NCBI GenBank assembly: GCA_017395685.1
Contig: JAFQOD010000044.1
Span: 1-64,000 of the forward strand
Direction: 5' to 3'
Source: Clostridia bacterium
GTDB taxonomy: Bacteria; Bacillota; Clostridia; Christensenellales; Aristaeellaceae
DNA length: 64,000 nt
The notes below the pieces were generated by a model, which did no database searches, was not told the origin of the DNA, and saw only the letters and a program-made list of their open reading frames with translations. The translations under genes and the position numbers were made by a program. This document shows, piece after piece, positions 24,997 to 33,755 of this stretch; within the stretch, counting starts at the first letter, position 1, and each line of letters begins with the position of its first letter.

Positions 24997-25518
24997 ATGA
25001 AGCTGAAGGCCCCCGTATTCAACAAATCCACCATTCCTGCCTATGCCGCCGCCCTTCTGATGATCCTGGTATTTGTGATGATGTTTATGCCCTTCTGGCA
25101 TTTCACCTCCACTGAAAAGGTGAAGCAGGCCGATGGCACCCGCGTGGAAGTGGAAGTGGAAAATGACATTTCCATGAATTCCTATGTATGGTTCCCCGAA
25201 GATAACAAGGCCCTGCGCAATGAACTGAAGACCCTTACCGAAAGCAAAAAGGCCATCGATGTCACCAGCACCGTTCTCCAGCCCATCCTGATGTTCGTGC
25301 TGTCCATTGTGGGCGCCGGCCTGTGCGTGATCAAGCCCACCGGCAAGATCACCCCCGTGCTCCCCATCCTGCTGGGTATCGCCGGCATCTGGTGCTTCGC
25401 GGCGCAGCCCATCTATCGCTTCGGCAGCCTTTGGGTGCCCATGCTGGTCTGCTGCATTCTGGCGCTGTGCTGCGGCGCCTTCGCCCTGGCCATGAAGCTC
25501 ATCAAGAAAAAGGCCTGA
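24997..25518 (+). CDS. Small integral membrane protein of unknown function (paralogue of the gene at 8990)
   Basis: 173 residues starting MKLKAPVFNKSTIPAYAAAL; AAGGAGCGAT is correctly placed for this ATG rather than the one 21 bases upstream. One N-terminal helix (ALLMILVFVMMFMPFWHF), an exposed domain of about 65 residues with SYVWFPEDNKAL, then three hydrophobic helices and a basic tail (KLIKKKA). It matches the 8990-9553 product in architecture and in the landmarks ALLM, P-W and SYxWFPxDN. Unknown family. Monocistronic, with a terminator. Confidence 0.75.
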   Translation: MKLKAPVFNKSTIPAYAAALLMILVFVMMFMPFWHFTSTEKVKQADGTRVEVEVENDISMNSYVWFPEDNKALRNELKTLTESKKAIDVTSTVLQPILMFVLSIVGAGLCVIKPTGKITPVLPILLGIAGIWCFAAQPIYRFGSLWVPMLVCCILALCCGAFALAMKLIKKKA

Positions 25519-25537
25519 TCCTCTTTCATTTTTTATC

Positions 25538-25561
25538 GCCCGTGGAAACACGGGCTTTTTT
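25538..25561 (+). terminator. Terminator of the second small membrane protein gene
   Basis: GCCCGTG / CACGGGC with a GAAA loop followed by six T. Confidence 0.9.
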
Positions 25562-25578
25562 ATTGCCTGGAATCAAAG

Positions 25579-25615
25579 CAAAAAAGCCGGCCCCATCGGA
25601 ACCGGCCCCTTTTTT
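25579..25615. terminator. Terminator of the prfA operon
   Basis: GCCGG / CCGGC stem flanked by A6 and T6 so it can act on both strands; it abuts the prfA stop codon. Confidence 0.75.
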
Positions 25616-26682
25616 CAGCCCATATTCAATTGCTTCAGCTTTTCGCCCTGCTCCTGAATGGTGAGGGCGTCGATGATTTCATCCAGTTCCCCATCCATGA
25701 TGGCGTCGATCTTGTACAGGGTCAGCCCCGCCCTGTGATCGGTCACCCGGCCCTGAGGGAAATTATAGGTGCGGATGCGCTCATTCCGCTCCCCGGTGCC
25801 CACCTGGGCCTTCCGGTTCTGGGCATAGGCCGCATCCTGCTGGGATTGCAATAGATCATACAGCCGGGATTTGAGCACCCGCATGGCCTTTTCTTTATTC
25901 TTGAGCTGGCTTTTTTCATCCTGGCAGGTGACCACCAGCCCGGTGGGCATATGGGTGATGCGCACGGCGGAATCCGTACGATTGATGTACTGGCCGCCGT
26001 GGCCGGATGCCCGGTAGGTATCGATGCGGATATCCTCCTGCCGGATTTCCACCTCCACATCCTCCGCCTCCGGCAGCACCGCCACCGTGGCCGTGGAGGT
26101 ATGGATGCGCCCCCCTGCCTCCGTTACCGGCACCCGCTGAATGCGGTGCACCCCGGATTCGAATTTCATCCGGGAAAAAGCACCGGTGCCGTTGAGGGTG
26201 AATACCGCTTCCTTGATGCCCCCCAGCTCCGTATCGGAAATATCCACTGCCTCAAACCGGTATCCCCGCCGCTCCGCATACCGCTGATACATCCGCAGCA
26301 GCAGCGCCGCAAATAATGCCGCTTCATCGCCCCCGGCGCCGGGACGGATTTCCATCACCACGCTGCGATCGTCATTGGGATCGTGGGGGATGAGGAATAA
26401 TTTCAGCCGCTCACGCTCCCGCTCCTGTGCAGGCAGCAGCTCCTTCAGCTCTTCCTCCGCCATATCCGCCAGATCCGGATCATGCTGCATTTCCCTGGCC
26501 TGATCAATGGCGCTCAGCAGCTGCCGGAATTCCCGCCAGGCGGCAACCGCCTCCTCCAATTGGGCGATCTCTTTCAATATTTTCTGCCACCGGGGCACAT
26601 CCGCAATGATCTCCGGCTGGGCAGAGGCAATCTGCAATTCCTCGTAACGGCCTTCCATGGCTTCAAACTGAGATTCTATCAT
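25615..26682 (-). CDS. prfA: Peptide chain release factor 1
   Basis: Class I release factor for UAA and UAG, 355 residues. The GGQ catalytic motif is in ASGHGGQYINRTDSAVR, and the codon-recognition tripeptide region reads RVPVTEAGGRIHTS (PVT in place of the commoner PAT, typical for release factor 1 rather than 2). AAAGGAAG precedes the start. It lies downstream of prmC, whose product methylates the GGQ glutamine, but a 500-bp gap with three repeat copies separates them. Confidence 0.95.
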   Translation of the reverse strand: MIESQFEAMEGRYEELQIASAQPEIIADVPRWQKILKEIAQLEEAVAAWREFRQLLSAIDQAREMQHDPDLADMAEEELKELLPAQERERERLKLFLIPHDPNDDRSVVMEIRPGAGGDEAALFAALLLRMYQRYAERRGYRFEAVDISDTELGGIKEAVFTLNGTGAFSRMKFESGVHRIQRVPVTEAGGRIHTSTATVAVLPEAEDVEVEIRQEDIRIDTYRASGHGGQYINRTDSAVRITHMPTGLVVTCQDEKSQLKNKEKAMRVLKSRLYDLLQSQQDAAYAQNRKAQVGTGERNERIRTYNFPQGRVTDHRAGLTLYKIDAIMDGELDEIIDALTIQEQGEKLKQLNMG

Positions 26683-26695
26683 GCTCTTCCTTTCT

Positions 26696-27043
26696 GGGGG
26701 CTTCTTCAGCCCCCATACCCCTGAACCAGGGAGATTCTCTCTCTGGACCCTGCCTGGCGATAATATTGGCTTTTCTTGCCCACAATCGCCGCCTGATGCT
26801 TAACTCAAGGTACGAGGATATGGGGGCTTCTTCAGCCCCCACACCCCTGAACCAGGGAGATCCTCTCCCTGGACCCTACCCGGCGATGACACGGGCCTTT
26901 CTTACACACAATTGCCGCCTGACGCTTTAAGGGAGGACGTTTCGGGGGCTTCTTCAGCCCCCATACCCCTGAACCAGGGAGATCCTCTCCCTGGACCCTG
27001 CCTGGCGATAATACAGTCTGCTTAACCACACGATAACCGCCTG
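26696..27043. repeat. Three tandem copies of a ~120-bp palindromic repeat
   Basis: Copies start at 26696, 26822 and 26944 (spacing 126 and 122 bp). Each begins with hairpin GGGGGC-ttcttca-GCCCCC, continues with a second hairpin (CCAGGGAGA / TCTCCCTGG-like) and ends with a diverged tail containing GCCGCCTGA or similar. They fill most of the gap between prmC and prfA and would be transcribed with them. Confidence 0.85.
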
Positions 27044-27063
27044 CGAATCCAGATTGCCCGTTC

Positions 27064-27126
27064 CGCAATTGCGGGGTGCAGGGGAATCATTCCCCTGCCG
27101 GGGTTCGGGGCAGCGCCCCGCCATTC
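27064..27126. repeat. Palindromic G+C-rich repeat element upstream of the tandem repeats
   Basis: GCGGGGTGCAGGGGAAT-ca-TTCCCCTGC followed by CGGGG..CCCCG. A related copy in opposite orientation is at 52577-52629, downstream of glyQS. Confidence 0.6.
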
Positions 27127-27182
27127 TCCCTCTCCGCCGGCACAGATTACACAAATAGCTTTGATCAGCGCCCCGGAAACCT

Positions 27183-28004
27183 CTACCGCAGCCTTGCGGA
27201 TACTCCCCGGGGATGGCCGTTCATATCATAAATCCAATCAATTGCCTCAAATTCTGCGGCCAGCAGCGCCGCAATCCGCCCCGGCTGATCATCGCCGCAT
27301 TCCAGCACCAGCCAGCCCCCCTGATGCAGATGTCCGGGCGCCTCCGATGCAATCCTCCGGTAAAAATCCAGGCCATCCCTGCCCCCGAAAAGGGCCATTT
27401 CCGGCTCCCGGTTCACTTCCTGCTGCAGTTTTCCCCGCAGGTCGTCCGGGATATAGGGGGGATTGGAAACGATCAGATGGAATTTTTCATGCCCCACCGG
27501 CTGAAATAAATCCCCCTGCAGGATGCGCACATCCGCCTGCAGGGCCGCTGCATTCTCCTTTGCCAGGGAAAGGGCGTCGCCGCTCAGATCGGACAGCGTC
27601 ACCTGCGCCCCCGGCCTCAGCTTTTTGATGGCAATGCCGATGGCCCCCGTGCCGCAGCATAGATCCAGCACCTGCATCCCCGGCCTGATCCTTTCCAAGG
27701 CCGCTTCGCATACCGCCTCGGTATCATTCCGGGGGATCAGCGCCCGATGATCCGTTTTGAAGGAAAAGCCCATAAAGGGCTGCTCCCCCAGGATCCACTG
27801 CAGGGGTTCCCTGCCCTTCCGCCGGGCCACCAGCGCCTGAAAATCCGCCCACTGGGCATCGGCCAGCGGCCGCATTTTATCCAATAGCATGGGCAGCCGC
27901 TGCATCTGCAAAATATGAGCCAGCAGGTATTCCCCATCCAGCCGGGGATCGGGAATTTCCCGCAGTTCATTTTCTGCCCAGGAAAGAGCGTCACGGATGG
28001 TCAT
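27183..28004 (-). CDS. prmC: Release factor glutamine methyltransferase
   Basis: Methylates the GGQ glutamine of release factors 1 and 2 using S-adenosylmethionine. 273 residues from the ATG at 28004 (MTIRDALSWAENELREIPDP), preceded by GGAGGTG. SAM-binding motif VLDLCCGTGAIGIAI and catalytic NPPY in LIVSNPPYIPDD are present. The usual PRPETE segment reads PRNDTEA here. Located between DUF1385 and prfA. Confidence 0.93.
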   Translation of the reverse strand: MTIRDALSWAENELREIPDPRLDGEYLLAHILQMQRLPMLLDKMRPLADAQWADFQALVARRKGREPLQWILGEQPFMGFSFKTDHRALIPRNDTEAVCEAALERIRPGMQVLDLCCGTGAIGIAIKKLRPGAQVTLSDLSGDALSLAKENAAALQADVRILQGDLFQPVGHEKFHLIVSNPPYIPDDLRGKLQQEVNREPEMALFGGRDGLDFYRRIASEAPGHLHQGGWLVLECGDDQPGRIAALLAAEFEAIDWIYDMNGHPRGVSARLR

Positions 28005-28202
28005 GGAACACCTCCAGAGTTTCAACGCATGCCCTGCGCTGCGCTTGCACATGCTTCGTCGCTTCCGTTTCTTGGCTGCCTCTTATGCGTCCCCTTGGGC
28101 TGCAACGAGTGTTTGGCCTTCTCCCATTCCCAAGCACCACTGGGAAAGCAGTTGATTTCTTGCGTTCAAGAAAAATCCAGTAACAGTTTTCTTTGGGAGA
28201 GC

Positions 28203-28242
28203 GCGAGAGGGGGTTTCTTTTTCAAAAGAAACCCCCTCTCGC
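28203..28242. repeat. 19-bp perfect palindrome (repeat family A, copy 1)
   Basis: GCGAGAGGGGGTTTCTTTT and its exact complement, separated by two bases, 16 bp after the DUF1385 stop codon. It may end transcription of the DUF1385 gene. A related palindrome in opposite orientation is at 63928-63966. Confidence 0.75.
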
Positions 28243-28257
28243 AATACTAAAAACTAC

Positions 28258-29271
28258 TTATTCTTTACTCAGCACGATCCAGCCTTCCTCGGTTTTTTCG
28301 CCTTCCGGCAGGCCGTGGAGGGCAGCATTCATGGAAACGATGGCCACTTCGATCATTTCATCGGTGGGCTGCTTGGTGGTGAGCCGCTGCATCTGCAATC
28401 CGGGCCAGCGCAGGAAGCGCACGATGGGCCCTTCGGAATGGGCCAGGGCTTTCAGCACCTCATAGCTGATGCCAGTGATCACGGGCAGCAGCACCAGCCG
28501 GGACAGGATCCGCAGGAAATAATTGGCCCCCAGATCAAAGCCGGTCAATTCCAGCACCAGCACATCGATGATGGAATAAAAAATAATGGAAAGGAAGAAA
28601 GTCAGCAGCAGGAAGGAAGTGCCGCAGCGGGGATGGAGGGTGGAAAACTGCTGGGCATTCTTGGGATTCAGTTCCAGGCCCTTTTCGTTGCAATATACGG
28701 TCTTATGCTCCGCCCCGTGATACTGGAAGGTCTTTTTCATTTCGGGGATGCGGCCGCAGAAGGAAATATAGGCAATCAGCAGCACAATGCGGATCAGGCC
28801 GGATACCAGATTCTTCAGCAGCAGCATGGTGCCGGTGGCATCCTTGGGGAAAAGGAACATGGCCACATTGGGCAGCAGCACGAACAGCCCCACGCTCATG
28901 GCCAGGGCCATCAGCACCGCCAGGCCCATAAAGAATTTTTCCGCCTTATCCCCCAGCTTTTCGGTGAGCCATTTTTCAAATTTGCCGGGCTCTTCCTGAT
29001 AGGCCTCATCCCCGGTCATCTTTGCGCTTTCGGTGAGCACCCGCATGCCCAGGCCCATCATGGATACCATGCTGACGGCGCCGCGGATAAAGGGCCAGCC
29101 CATCCATTTATGCTTTTTCGCGGGGGAAACATAATCCTCCCGTTTTACAACGATCTTGCCATCGGGCCTGCGCACGGCAACCGCCACGGCGTCCGGCGCC
29201 TTCATCATCACGCCGTCCAATACGGCCTGGCCGCCGATATCCACCCGGGGGCAGCTTTTCTCTTTCGCCAT
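28258..29271 (-). CDS. DUF1385 family membrane protein
   Basis: 337 residues from the ATG at 29271 (MAKEKSCPRVDIGGQAVLDG). Family motifs: GGQAVLDGVMMKAP, then WPFIRGAVSMVSMMGLGM, the conserved FQYHGAEHKTVYC and LHPRCGTSFLL, and ERLTTK-like PGLQMQRLTTKQPTDEMIEVA at the end. Four to five hydrophobic segments lie in the middle. Function is not established; the gene is conserved beside prmC-prfA in Clostridia. The His/Cys motifs suggest metal binding. Confidence 0.9.
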   Translation of the reverse strand: MAKEKSCPRVDIGGQAVLDGVMMKAPDAVAVAVRRPDGKIVVKREDYVSPAKKHKWMGWPFIRGAVSMVSMMGLGMRVLTESAKMTGDEAYQEEPGKFEKWLTEKLGDKAEKFFMGLAVLMALAMSVGLFVLLPNVAMFLFPKDATGTMLLLKNLVSGLIRIVLLIAYISFCGRIPEMKKTFQYHGAEHKTVYCNEKGLELNPKNAQQFSTLHPRCGTSFLLLTFFLSIIFYSIIDVLVLELTGFDLGANYFLRILSRLVLLPVITGISYEVLKALAHSEGPIVRFLRWPGLQMQRLTTKQPTDEMIEVAIVSMNAALHGLPEGEKTEEGWIVLSKE

Positions 29272-29414
29272 TGATAGCCTTCTTTCTGCACGCAAATGTG
29301 CCTTACAATTCAAAGCAGGCGCAAAACGCCATAAACATTGCTTTATTCTATATATACCGCCCAAATCCCTGCTGAAACAGGGGAAAGATTTTTTTACAAC
29401 TGCTTCGGCAAATG

Positions 29415-29445
29415 AAAAAGCAGAGAATGCATTCGCATTCTCTGC
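29415..29445 (-). terminator. Terminator of the alpha operon
   Basis: Minus-strand stem GCAGAGAATGC / GCATTCTCTGC with a 4-nt loop followed by TTTTT, 30 bp after rplQ. Confidence 0.9.
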
Positions 29446-29474
29446 TCAATTGGCATATCATGCCTCAGCGGCAA

Positions 29475-29987
29475 TTACACCAGCTCGATCACTACCATTT
29501 CAGCAGCGTCACCGCGACGGGGCCCCAGCTTATAGATGCGGGTATAGCCACCGGTGCAGTTCTTTTCCTGATTGCGGGCGCGATACTTGGGGCCATATTC
29601 ACGGAACAGCTTTTCCACCACGGGATGCTTGTTATCCTTGGTGCGTTCCTTGTATTCGGCCTTGTTTTCGTCGTCCTTCTTGGCTTCCTTGATATCATAC
29701 AGGTAAGCCATCATCAGGCGGCGGGCATGCAGCTTGGAGGGCAGGTCGTTCACGAAGGTTTCCTTCACGATCTGCTTCTTGTCATTGTAGAACTGCTTTT
29801 CCACTTCCACAGTCTGATCATATTCGCGGATGGCGAGGGTGATCATTTTATCTGCGATCGCGCGCACTTCCTTGGCCTTGGCCTCGGTGGTTTCGATGCG
29901 GCCGTACCACAGGAGATTGGTGGTCAGGTTCCGCAGCATCGCCTTGCGCTGACTCGCAGTGCGGCCCAGCTTGCGCTCATGTGCCAT
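29475..29987 (-). CDS. rplQ: 50S ribosomal protein L17
   Basis: 170 residues. The conserved core [20 protein letters not shown] is intact, but about 50 residues (roughly 65-125, rich in Lys, Asp and Glu) are inserted compared with the ~120-residue proteins of Bacillus. The usual ending [19 protein letters not shown] is present. Last gene of the superoperon. Confidence 0.96.
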   Translation of the reverse strand: MAHERKLGRTASQRKAMLRNLTTNLLWYGRIETTEAKAKEVRAIADKMITLAIREYDQTVEVEKQFYNDKKQIVKETFVNDLPSKLHARRLMMAYLYDIKEAKKDDENKAEYKERTKDNKHPVVEKLFREYGPKYRARNQEKNCTGGYTRIYKLGPRRGDAAEMVVIELV

Positions 29988-30002
29988 GGGAATTTCCTCC
30001 TA

Positions 30003-30950
30003 TCACTCTTCGGTCGGGCGCAGACCCAGGCCCAGTGCCTGCAGCTTCTGCTCGACTTCTTCCAGACTCTTCTTGCCCAGATTGCGAACCTTCATCATAT
30101 CTTCCTGATTGCGCTGAACCAATTCAGCCACAGTGTTGATGCCGGCGCGCTTGAGGCAATTGTAAGCACGGACGGAGAGATCCAGATCTTCAATGGTCAT
30201 CTCCATCACTTTTTCCATCTTATCGTCTTCCGGTTCAGCGGTGCTGATGGGCAGGGTCTGATCGGTAAGGCCGATGAAGAGGGACAGCTGCTCGGTAAGG
30301 ATACGGGCGGAGAGGGCAATGGCCTCATCAGGGGCCACGGAGCCATCGGTCCACACTTCCATCGTCAGCTTATCATAGTCCGTGATCTGGCCCACGCGGG
30401 TATCCTCGACCACGTAATTCACCTTGCGGATGGGGGTGTAGATGGAATCGATGGGGATCACGCCGATGGGCATCTGGGCATTCTTGTTCTTATCAGAAGA
30501 AACATAGCCCCGGCCCCGATCCAGGCTGATCCACATATGCAGATTTGCGCCTTCGCCCAGGGTGGCGATGTGCAGATCAGGATTGACGATTTCCACTTCA
30601 TCATCCACACGGATATCGGCAGCGGTCAGTTCGCAGGGGCCCTGGGCATTGATCTCCAGCATCTTGACCTGATCAGAATACAGCTTCAGGGCAAGTTCCT
30701 TGAGATTGAGGATGATTTCAGTTACATCTTCCTTAACGCCGGGCACAGTGGAAAATTCATGCTGAACGCCGTCGATGTTCACGCTGGTAACGGCAGCGCC
30801 GGGCAGGGAATTGATCAGCACCCTGCGCAGCGCATTGCCCAGCGTATGGCCGAAGCCGCGTTCCAGCGGCTCGATTACGAACTTGCCATAGGTATTGTTC
30901 GCGGCCATTTCGACACACTCGATGTGCGCCTTTTCGATTTCGATAATCAC
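30003..30950 (-). CDS. rpoA: DNA-directed RNA polymerase subunit alpha
   Basis: 315 residues from a GTG at 30950 with GGAGGGT upstream. N-terminal dimerisation domain ([21 protein letters not shown]) and C-terminal domain ([35 protein letters not shown]) are complete. Assembly platform of RNA polymerase. Confidence 0.97.
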   Translation of the reverse strand: MIIEIEKAHIECVEMAANNTYGKFVIEPLERGFGHTLGNALRRVLINSLPGAAVTSVNIDGVQHEFSTVPGVKEDVTEIILNLKELALKLYSDQVKMLEINAQGPCELTAADIRVDDEVEIVNPDLHIATLGEGANLHMWISLDRGRGYVSSDKNKNAQMPIGVIPIDSIYTPIRKVNYVVEDTRVGQITDYDKLTMEVWTDGSVAPDEAIALSARILTEQLSLFIGLTDQTLPISTAEPEDDKMEKVMEMTIEDLDLSVRAYNCLKRAGINTVAELVQRNQEDMMKVRNLGKKSLEEVEQKLQALGLGLRPTEE

Positions 30951-31006
30951 GTTTTACCCTCCTATCGATAACCGTCGGTTGAGGGGATTTCTCAGCACAA
31001 AAAACA

Positions 31007-31633
31007 TTAACGGGAATAATATTCGACGATCATGTTTTCCTGCAGGGAGAAATCGATATCTTCGCGGGCGGGGAGGGCGGAAACGGTGGCAGTCAGTTCG
31101 TCGGCATTGACGGTGAGCCACTTGGGCACGATGCGGCTGGAGCCTTCACGGGCAGCCTTGAACAGTTCCATTTCCTTGCTGCCCTGCTTCACGGTCAGCA
31201 CGTCATTCTGATCCATTTCGTAGGAAGGCACGTCCACCTTCTTACCATTGACCTGGAAATGACCATGCAGCACCAGCTGACGGGCCTGGGGGCGGGAAGC
31301 AGCGAAGCCAGCGCGGTAAACCACGTTGTCCAGGCGGCGTTCCAGCAGAGAGAGCAGATTTTCACCGGTAACGCCCTTCATGTTGGAAGCGCGTTCATAG
31401 GTGCGATAGAACTGGCCTTCCAGCAGGCCATAGGCGCGGCGGGCCTTCTGCTTTTCACGCAGCTGCAGGCCGTATTCACTGGGCTTGCGCTGACGGGCCT
31501 GGCCATGCTGACCAGGAGGGGTGGGCCGCTTGCTGACGGCGCACTTGTCGGAGAAGCACTTTTCGCCCTTCAGGAAGAGCTTGGTGCCCTCACGACGGCA
31601 CAGACGGCATACAGAATCCGTATATCTTGCCAT
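31007..31633 (-). CDS. rpsD: 30S ribosomal protein S4
   Basis: 208 residues, zinc-binding form with Cys in [10 protein letters not shown] and CFSDKCAVS. The S4 RNA-binding domain [20 protein letters not shown] is present. Primary 16S rRNA binder and, in other bacteria, repressor of the alpha operon. Located between rpsK and rpoA, as in many Clostridia. Confidence 0.97.
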   Translation of the reverse strand: MARYTDSVCRLCRREGTKLFLKGEKCFSDKCAVSKRPTPPGQHGQARQRKPSEYGLQLREKQKARRAYGLLEGQFYRTYERASNMKGVTGENLLSLLERRLDNVVYRAGFAASRPQARQLVLHGHFQVNGKKVDVPSYEMDQNDVLTVKQGSKEMELFKAAREGSSRIVPKWLTVNADELTATVSALPAREDIDFSLQENMIVEYYSR

Positions 31634-31647
31634 TTTGGGGATCCTCC

Positions 31648-32052
31648 TTACACTCTTCTACGCTTGGGGGGACGGCAGCCATTGTGGGGAATGGGGGTGA
31701 CGTCCTTGATCATGGTCACATCCAGACCGGCGGTCTGCAGGGCACGGATAGCGGCTTCACGGCCGGAGCCGGGGCCTTTTACCATAACGTCCACAGACTT
31801 CAGGCCGAATTCCTGGCTGGCCTTGGCGGCAGTTTCAGCGGCCATCTGAGCGGCGAAGGGCGTGGACTTCTTGTTGCCGCGGAAACCCATGCCGCCGGCG
31901 GAAGCCCAGGACAGGGCATTGCCCTGCACATCAGTAATGGTAACGATGGTATTGTTGAAGGAAGAACGGATATGCGCCACGCCCCGCTCAACGAGCTTCT
32001 TCTCACGGCGCTTGCGCGAAACCTTCTTCAGCGCTGTTTTCTTAGGAGCCAT
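31648..32052 (-). CDS. rpsK: 30S ribosomal protein S11
   Basis: 134 residues with the conserved [16 protein letters not shown]-type segment ([20 protein letters not shown]) and C-terminal [16 protein letters not shown] 323-bp non-coding gap separates it from rpsM upstream, which is unusual. Confidence 0.97.
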   Translation of the reverse strand: MAPKKTALKKVSRKRREKKLVERGVAHIRSSFNNTIVTITDVQGNALSWASAGGMGFRGNKKSTPFAAQMAAETAAKASQEFGLKSVDVMVKGPGSGREAAIRALQTAGLDVTMIKDVTPIPHNGCRPPKRRRV

Positions 32053-32375
32053 TTTATATCCCTCCGAACCCCTTTCGGGGCGTCCTTTTGGATGATTTTC
32101 GATCCGATCGGATCATAACGACTGGCTGATAAAATCCCTTCTTATTAAAGAAGCATTTCTATCAAGCCCTCGGCTTCATGCCGGCAGTTTCCCCGCCTGC
32201 TAAAAAGCCGCTATTTTGCCGAATGTCGTGATCAGCACAGTGATTTCCAGCAGATTTTTCTTTAGAACAAGGCGTCAAGGCGCAGGCGTAGCAGCGCTAC
32301 GTCAAGCCGCAGACAACGCAGTTATAAAGGAAAAGATGCGGAAAGCACACAGCGGATTACGATCATGAGGCAAAA
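32053..32375. other. Non-coding insertion between rpsM and rpsK
   Basis: No gene seen. It contains palindrome GATCCGATCGGATC (32101-32114), a CCCC-gaaa-GGGG hairpin near rpsK and a segment with GTAGCAGCGCTAC near 32298. The same 13-mer occurs in the rpsQ-rplN gap. No terminator with a T run was recognised, so the operon is probably transcribed through it. Confidence 0.6.
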
Positions 32376-32744
32376 TTACTTCTTCTTGCCAGCCTGGGTC
32401 CGCTTGGGGCCCTTGCGGGTGCGGGCATTCTGCTTGGTGTTCTGGCCGCGCACGGGCAGGTTGCGGCGATGGCGGACGCCGCGGTAGCAGCCGATTTCCA
32501 CCAGACGCTTGATATTCATGGAAATTTCGCGGCGCAGATCGCCCTCAACCTTCAGGTTGTGTTCGATATAATCGCGCAGCTTGCTGATTTCGGTTTCGGT
32601 CAGATCCTTGACACGGGTGTCAGGATTTACTTCGGTTTCTTCGAGGATCTGCTTGGACACCGTCGGGCCAATGCCGAAGATGTAAGTCAGACCAACCTCG
32701 ACGCGCTTGTCTCGGGGCAGGTCAACGCCCGCAATACGTGCCAT
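32376..32744 (-). CDS. rpsM: 30S ribosomal protein S13
   Basis: 122 residues, [20 protein letters not shown], with [14 protein letters not shown] and C-terminal [17 protein letters not shown]. First gene after the internal promoter at 33006-33034. Confidence 0.97.
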   Translation of the reverse strand: MARIAGVDLPRDKRVEVGLTYIFGIGPTVSKQILEETEVNPDTRVKDLTETEISKLRDYIEHNLKVEGDLRREISMNIKRLVEIGCYRGVRHRRNLPVRGQNTKQNARTRKGPKRTQAGKKK

Positions 32745-33005
32745 GTGTTGGTTACACCTCCATGTGATTGAGTGGTCAGGATGGAATGCGGATCGATTTT
32801 TCCAGGCAAGGCGTAGATAACTTGCCCATCAAAAAAGTGCATTCCCAGCGCCGGAAAGGGACAGATACTCCCTTCCGGTAATCCGCCCGCAACCCAGGCG
32901 GATATTTATGTGACAGCATGCGTGGTCCCGGGCAATCAAAAGACTACCCGGGCAGCCGCCCACGACAGGCTTGTCGGCGGAAATTAAAGGGGTTTCCAAA
33001 TGGTT
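32745..33005 (-). promoter_or_regulatory. Structured leader of the rpsM-rplQ transcript
   Basis: About 260 nt between a consensus promoter and rpsM. Successive stems: CCGCC..GGCGG (near 32957-32980), CCCGGG..CCCGGG (32927-32951), ATCCGCC / GGCGGAT (32881-32903) and CCGGAAGGGA / TCCCTTTCCGG (32851-32878). In other bacteria S4 represses this operon through its leader; whether this one does so is inference. Confidence 0.45.
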
Positions 33006-33034
33006 ATTATAAACCATGGGAACGCCGTTGTCAA
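33006..33034 (-). promoter_or_regulatory. Consensus promoter in front of rpsM (alpha operon)
   Basis: TTGACA, 17-bp spacer, TATAAT on the minus strand, a perfect match to the vegetative consensus. Confidence 0.8.
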
Positions 33035-33083
33035 CGCTTTTTTCGAAAAAACGCTGAGAACGGCGCTCCCTGCGCCGGGAGGG

Positions 33084-33197
33084 TTAGCCCTGGCGCTGCT
33101 TATGCTTGGGATTTTCGCAAATAACCATCACGCGGCCCTTGCGCTTGATGATCTTGCACTTTTCGCAGATAGGCTTCACAGAAGGACGGACTTTCAT
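33084..33197 (-). CDS. rpmJ: 50S ribosomal protein L36 (zinc-binding form)
   Basis: 37 residues, [20 protein letters not shown] ... ending HKQRQG. Zinc ligands Cys11, Cys14, Cys27 and His32. AAGGAGG precedes the start. A G+C-rich hairpin (GGCGC / GCGCC) followed by a T run about ten bases later lies downstream, possibly a partial terminator before the alpha promoter. Confidence 0.97.
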   Translation of the reverse strand: MKVRPSVKPICEKCKIIKRKGRVMVICENPKHKQRQG

Positions 33198-33221
33198 GGG
33201 AATACCTCCTTAGGGTGTGAA

Positions 33222-33443
33222 TCAGTTCTTGCTGCGCCACGTGATGCGGCCGCGGGTAAGATCGTAGGGGGAGAGCTCGATAGTGACCTTATCCCCCGGA
33301 TAAATGCGGATGAAGTTCATGCGCATCTTGCCGGAGATGTGGGCCATGATGCGGTGCCCGTTGGGCAATTCAACCTGGAACATGGCATTGGGCAGCGCCT
33401 CAATTACCTTACCTTCCATTTCGATGACATCGTCCTTGGACAA
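33222..33443 (-). CDS. infA: Translation initiation factor IF-1
   Basis: 73 residues, an OB-fold protein: [37 protein letters not shown]. The start codon is TTG with GGGAGGGG upstream. Binds the A site of the 30S subunit at initiation. Conserved position between map/KOW gene and rpmJ. Confidence 0.96.
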   Translation of the reverse strand: MSKDDVIEMEGKVIEALPNAMFQVELPNGHRIMAHISGKMRMNFIRIYPGDKVTIELSPYDLTRGRITWRSKN

Positions 33444-33458
33444 GCGGTTACCCCTCCC

Positions 33459-33755
33459 TCATGTATTTTGCGCATTTGCGCAGTTGGTTCCGTTTTTAAT
33501 CGGATACAGCATCTTGCGGATATCGGCGTCCTTTAAGCTTCCCTGCTGATACATTTCGATCAATTCCGGGAATTCATAGGGGCAGCCGGCCAGATGCTTG
33601 ATACGCTTTTTCTTGAGATGATCCAGCTTCCGGGTCTCCCCATCGCAGATCATGACGAAGTCGGCGTCCACAGTATATAATACCACAAAGTACCTGGTTT
33701 TGTCACGCCCTTTTTTTGAAAAAACTACGTGACCGGGTTCGATGGGCGCTTTCAC
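33459..33755 (-). CDS. KOW-domain RNA-binding protein
   Basis: 98 residues starting with GTG; MKAPIEPGHVVFSKKGRDKT carries the KOW-like start and KLDHLKKKRIKHL is a basic stretch. In Clostridia a small L14e/L6e-like KOW protein is found at this place between map and infA; its role on or near the ribosome is not established. The GTG overlaps the map stop codon by four bases, so translation is coupled. Confidence 0.85.
   Translation of the reverse strand: MKAPIEPGHVVFSKKGRDKTRYFVVLYTVDADFVMICDGETRKLDHLKKKRIKHLAGCPYEFPELIEMYQQGSLKDADIRKMLYPIKNGTNCANAQNT

Noticed and set aside
26696-27043. Tandem repeats as remnants of a protein gene
   Set aside because: Short open frames across the copies are interrupted and lack ribosome binding sites; the conserved parts are the palindromes, not a reading frame.
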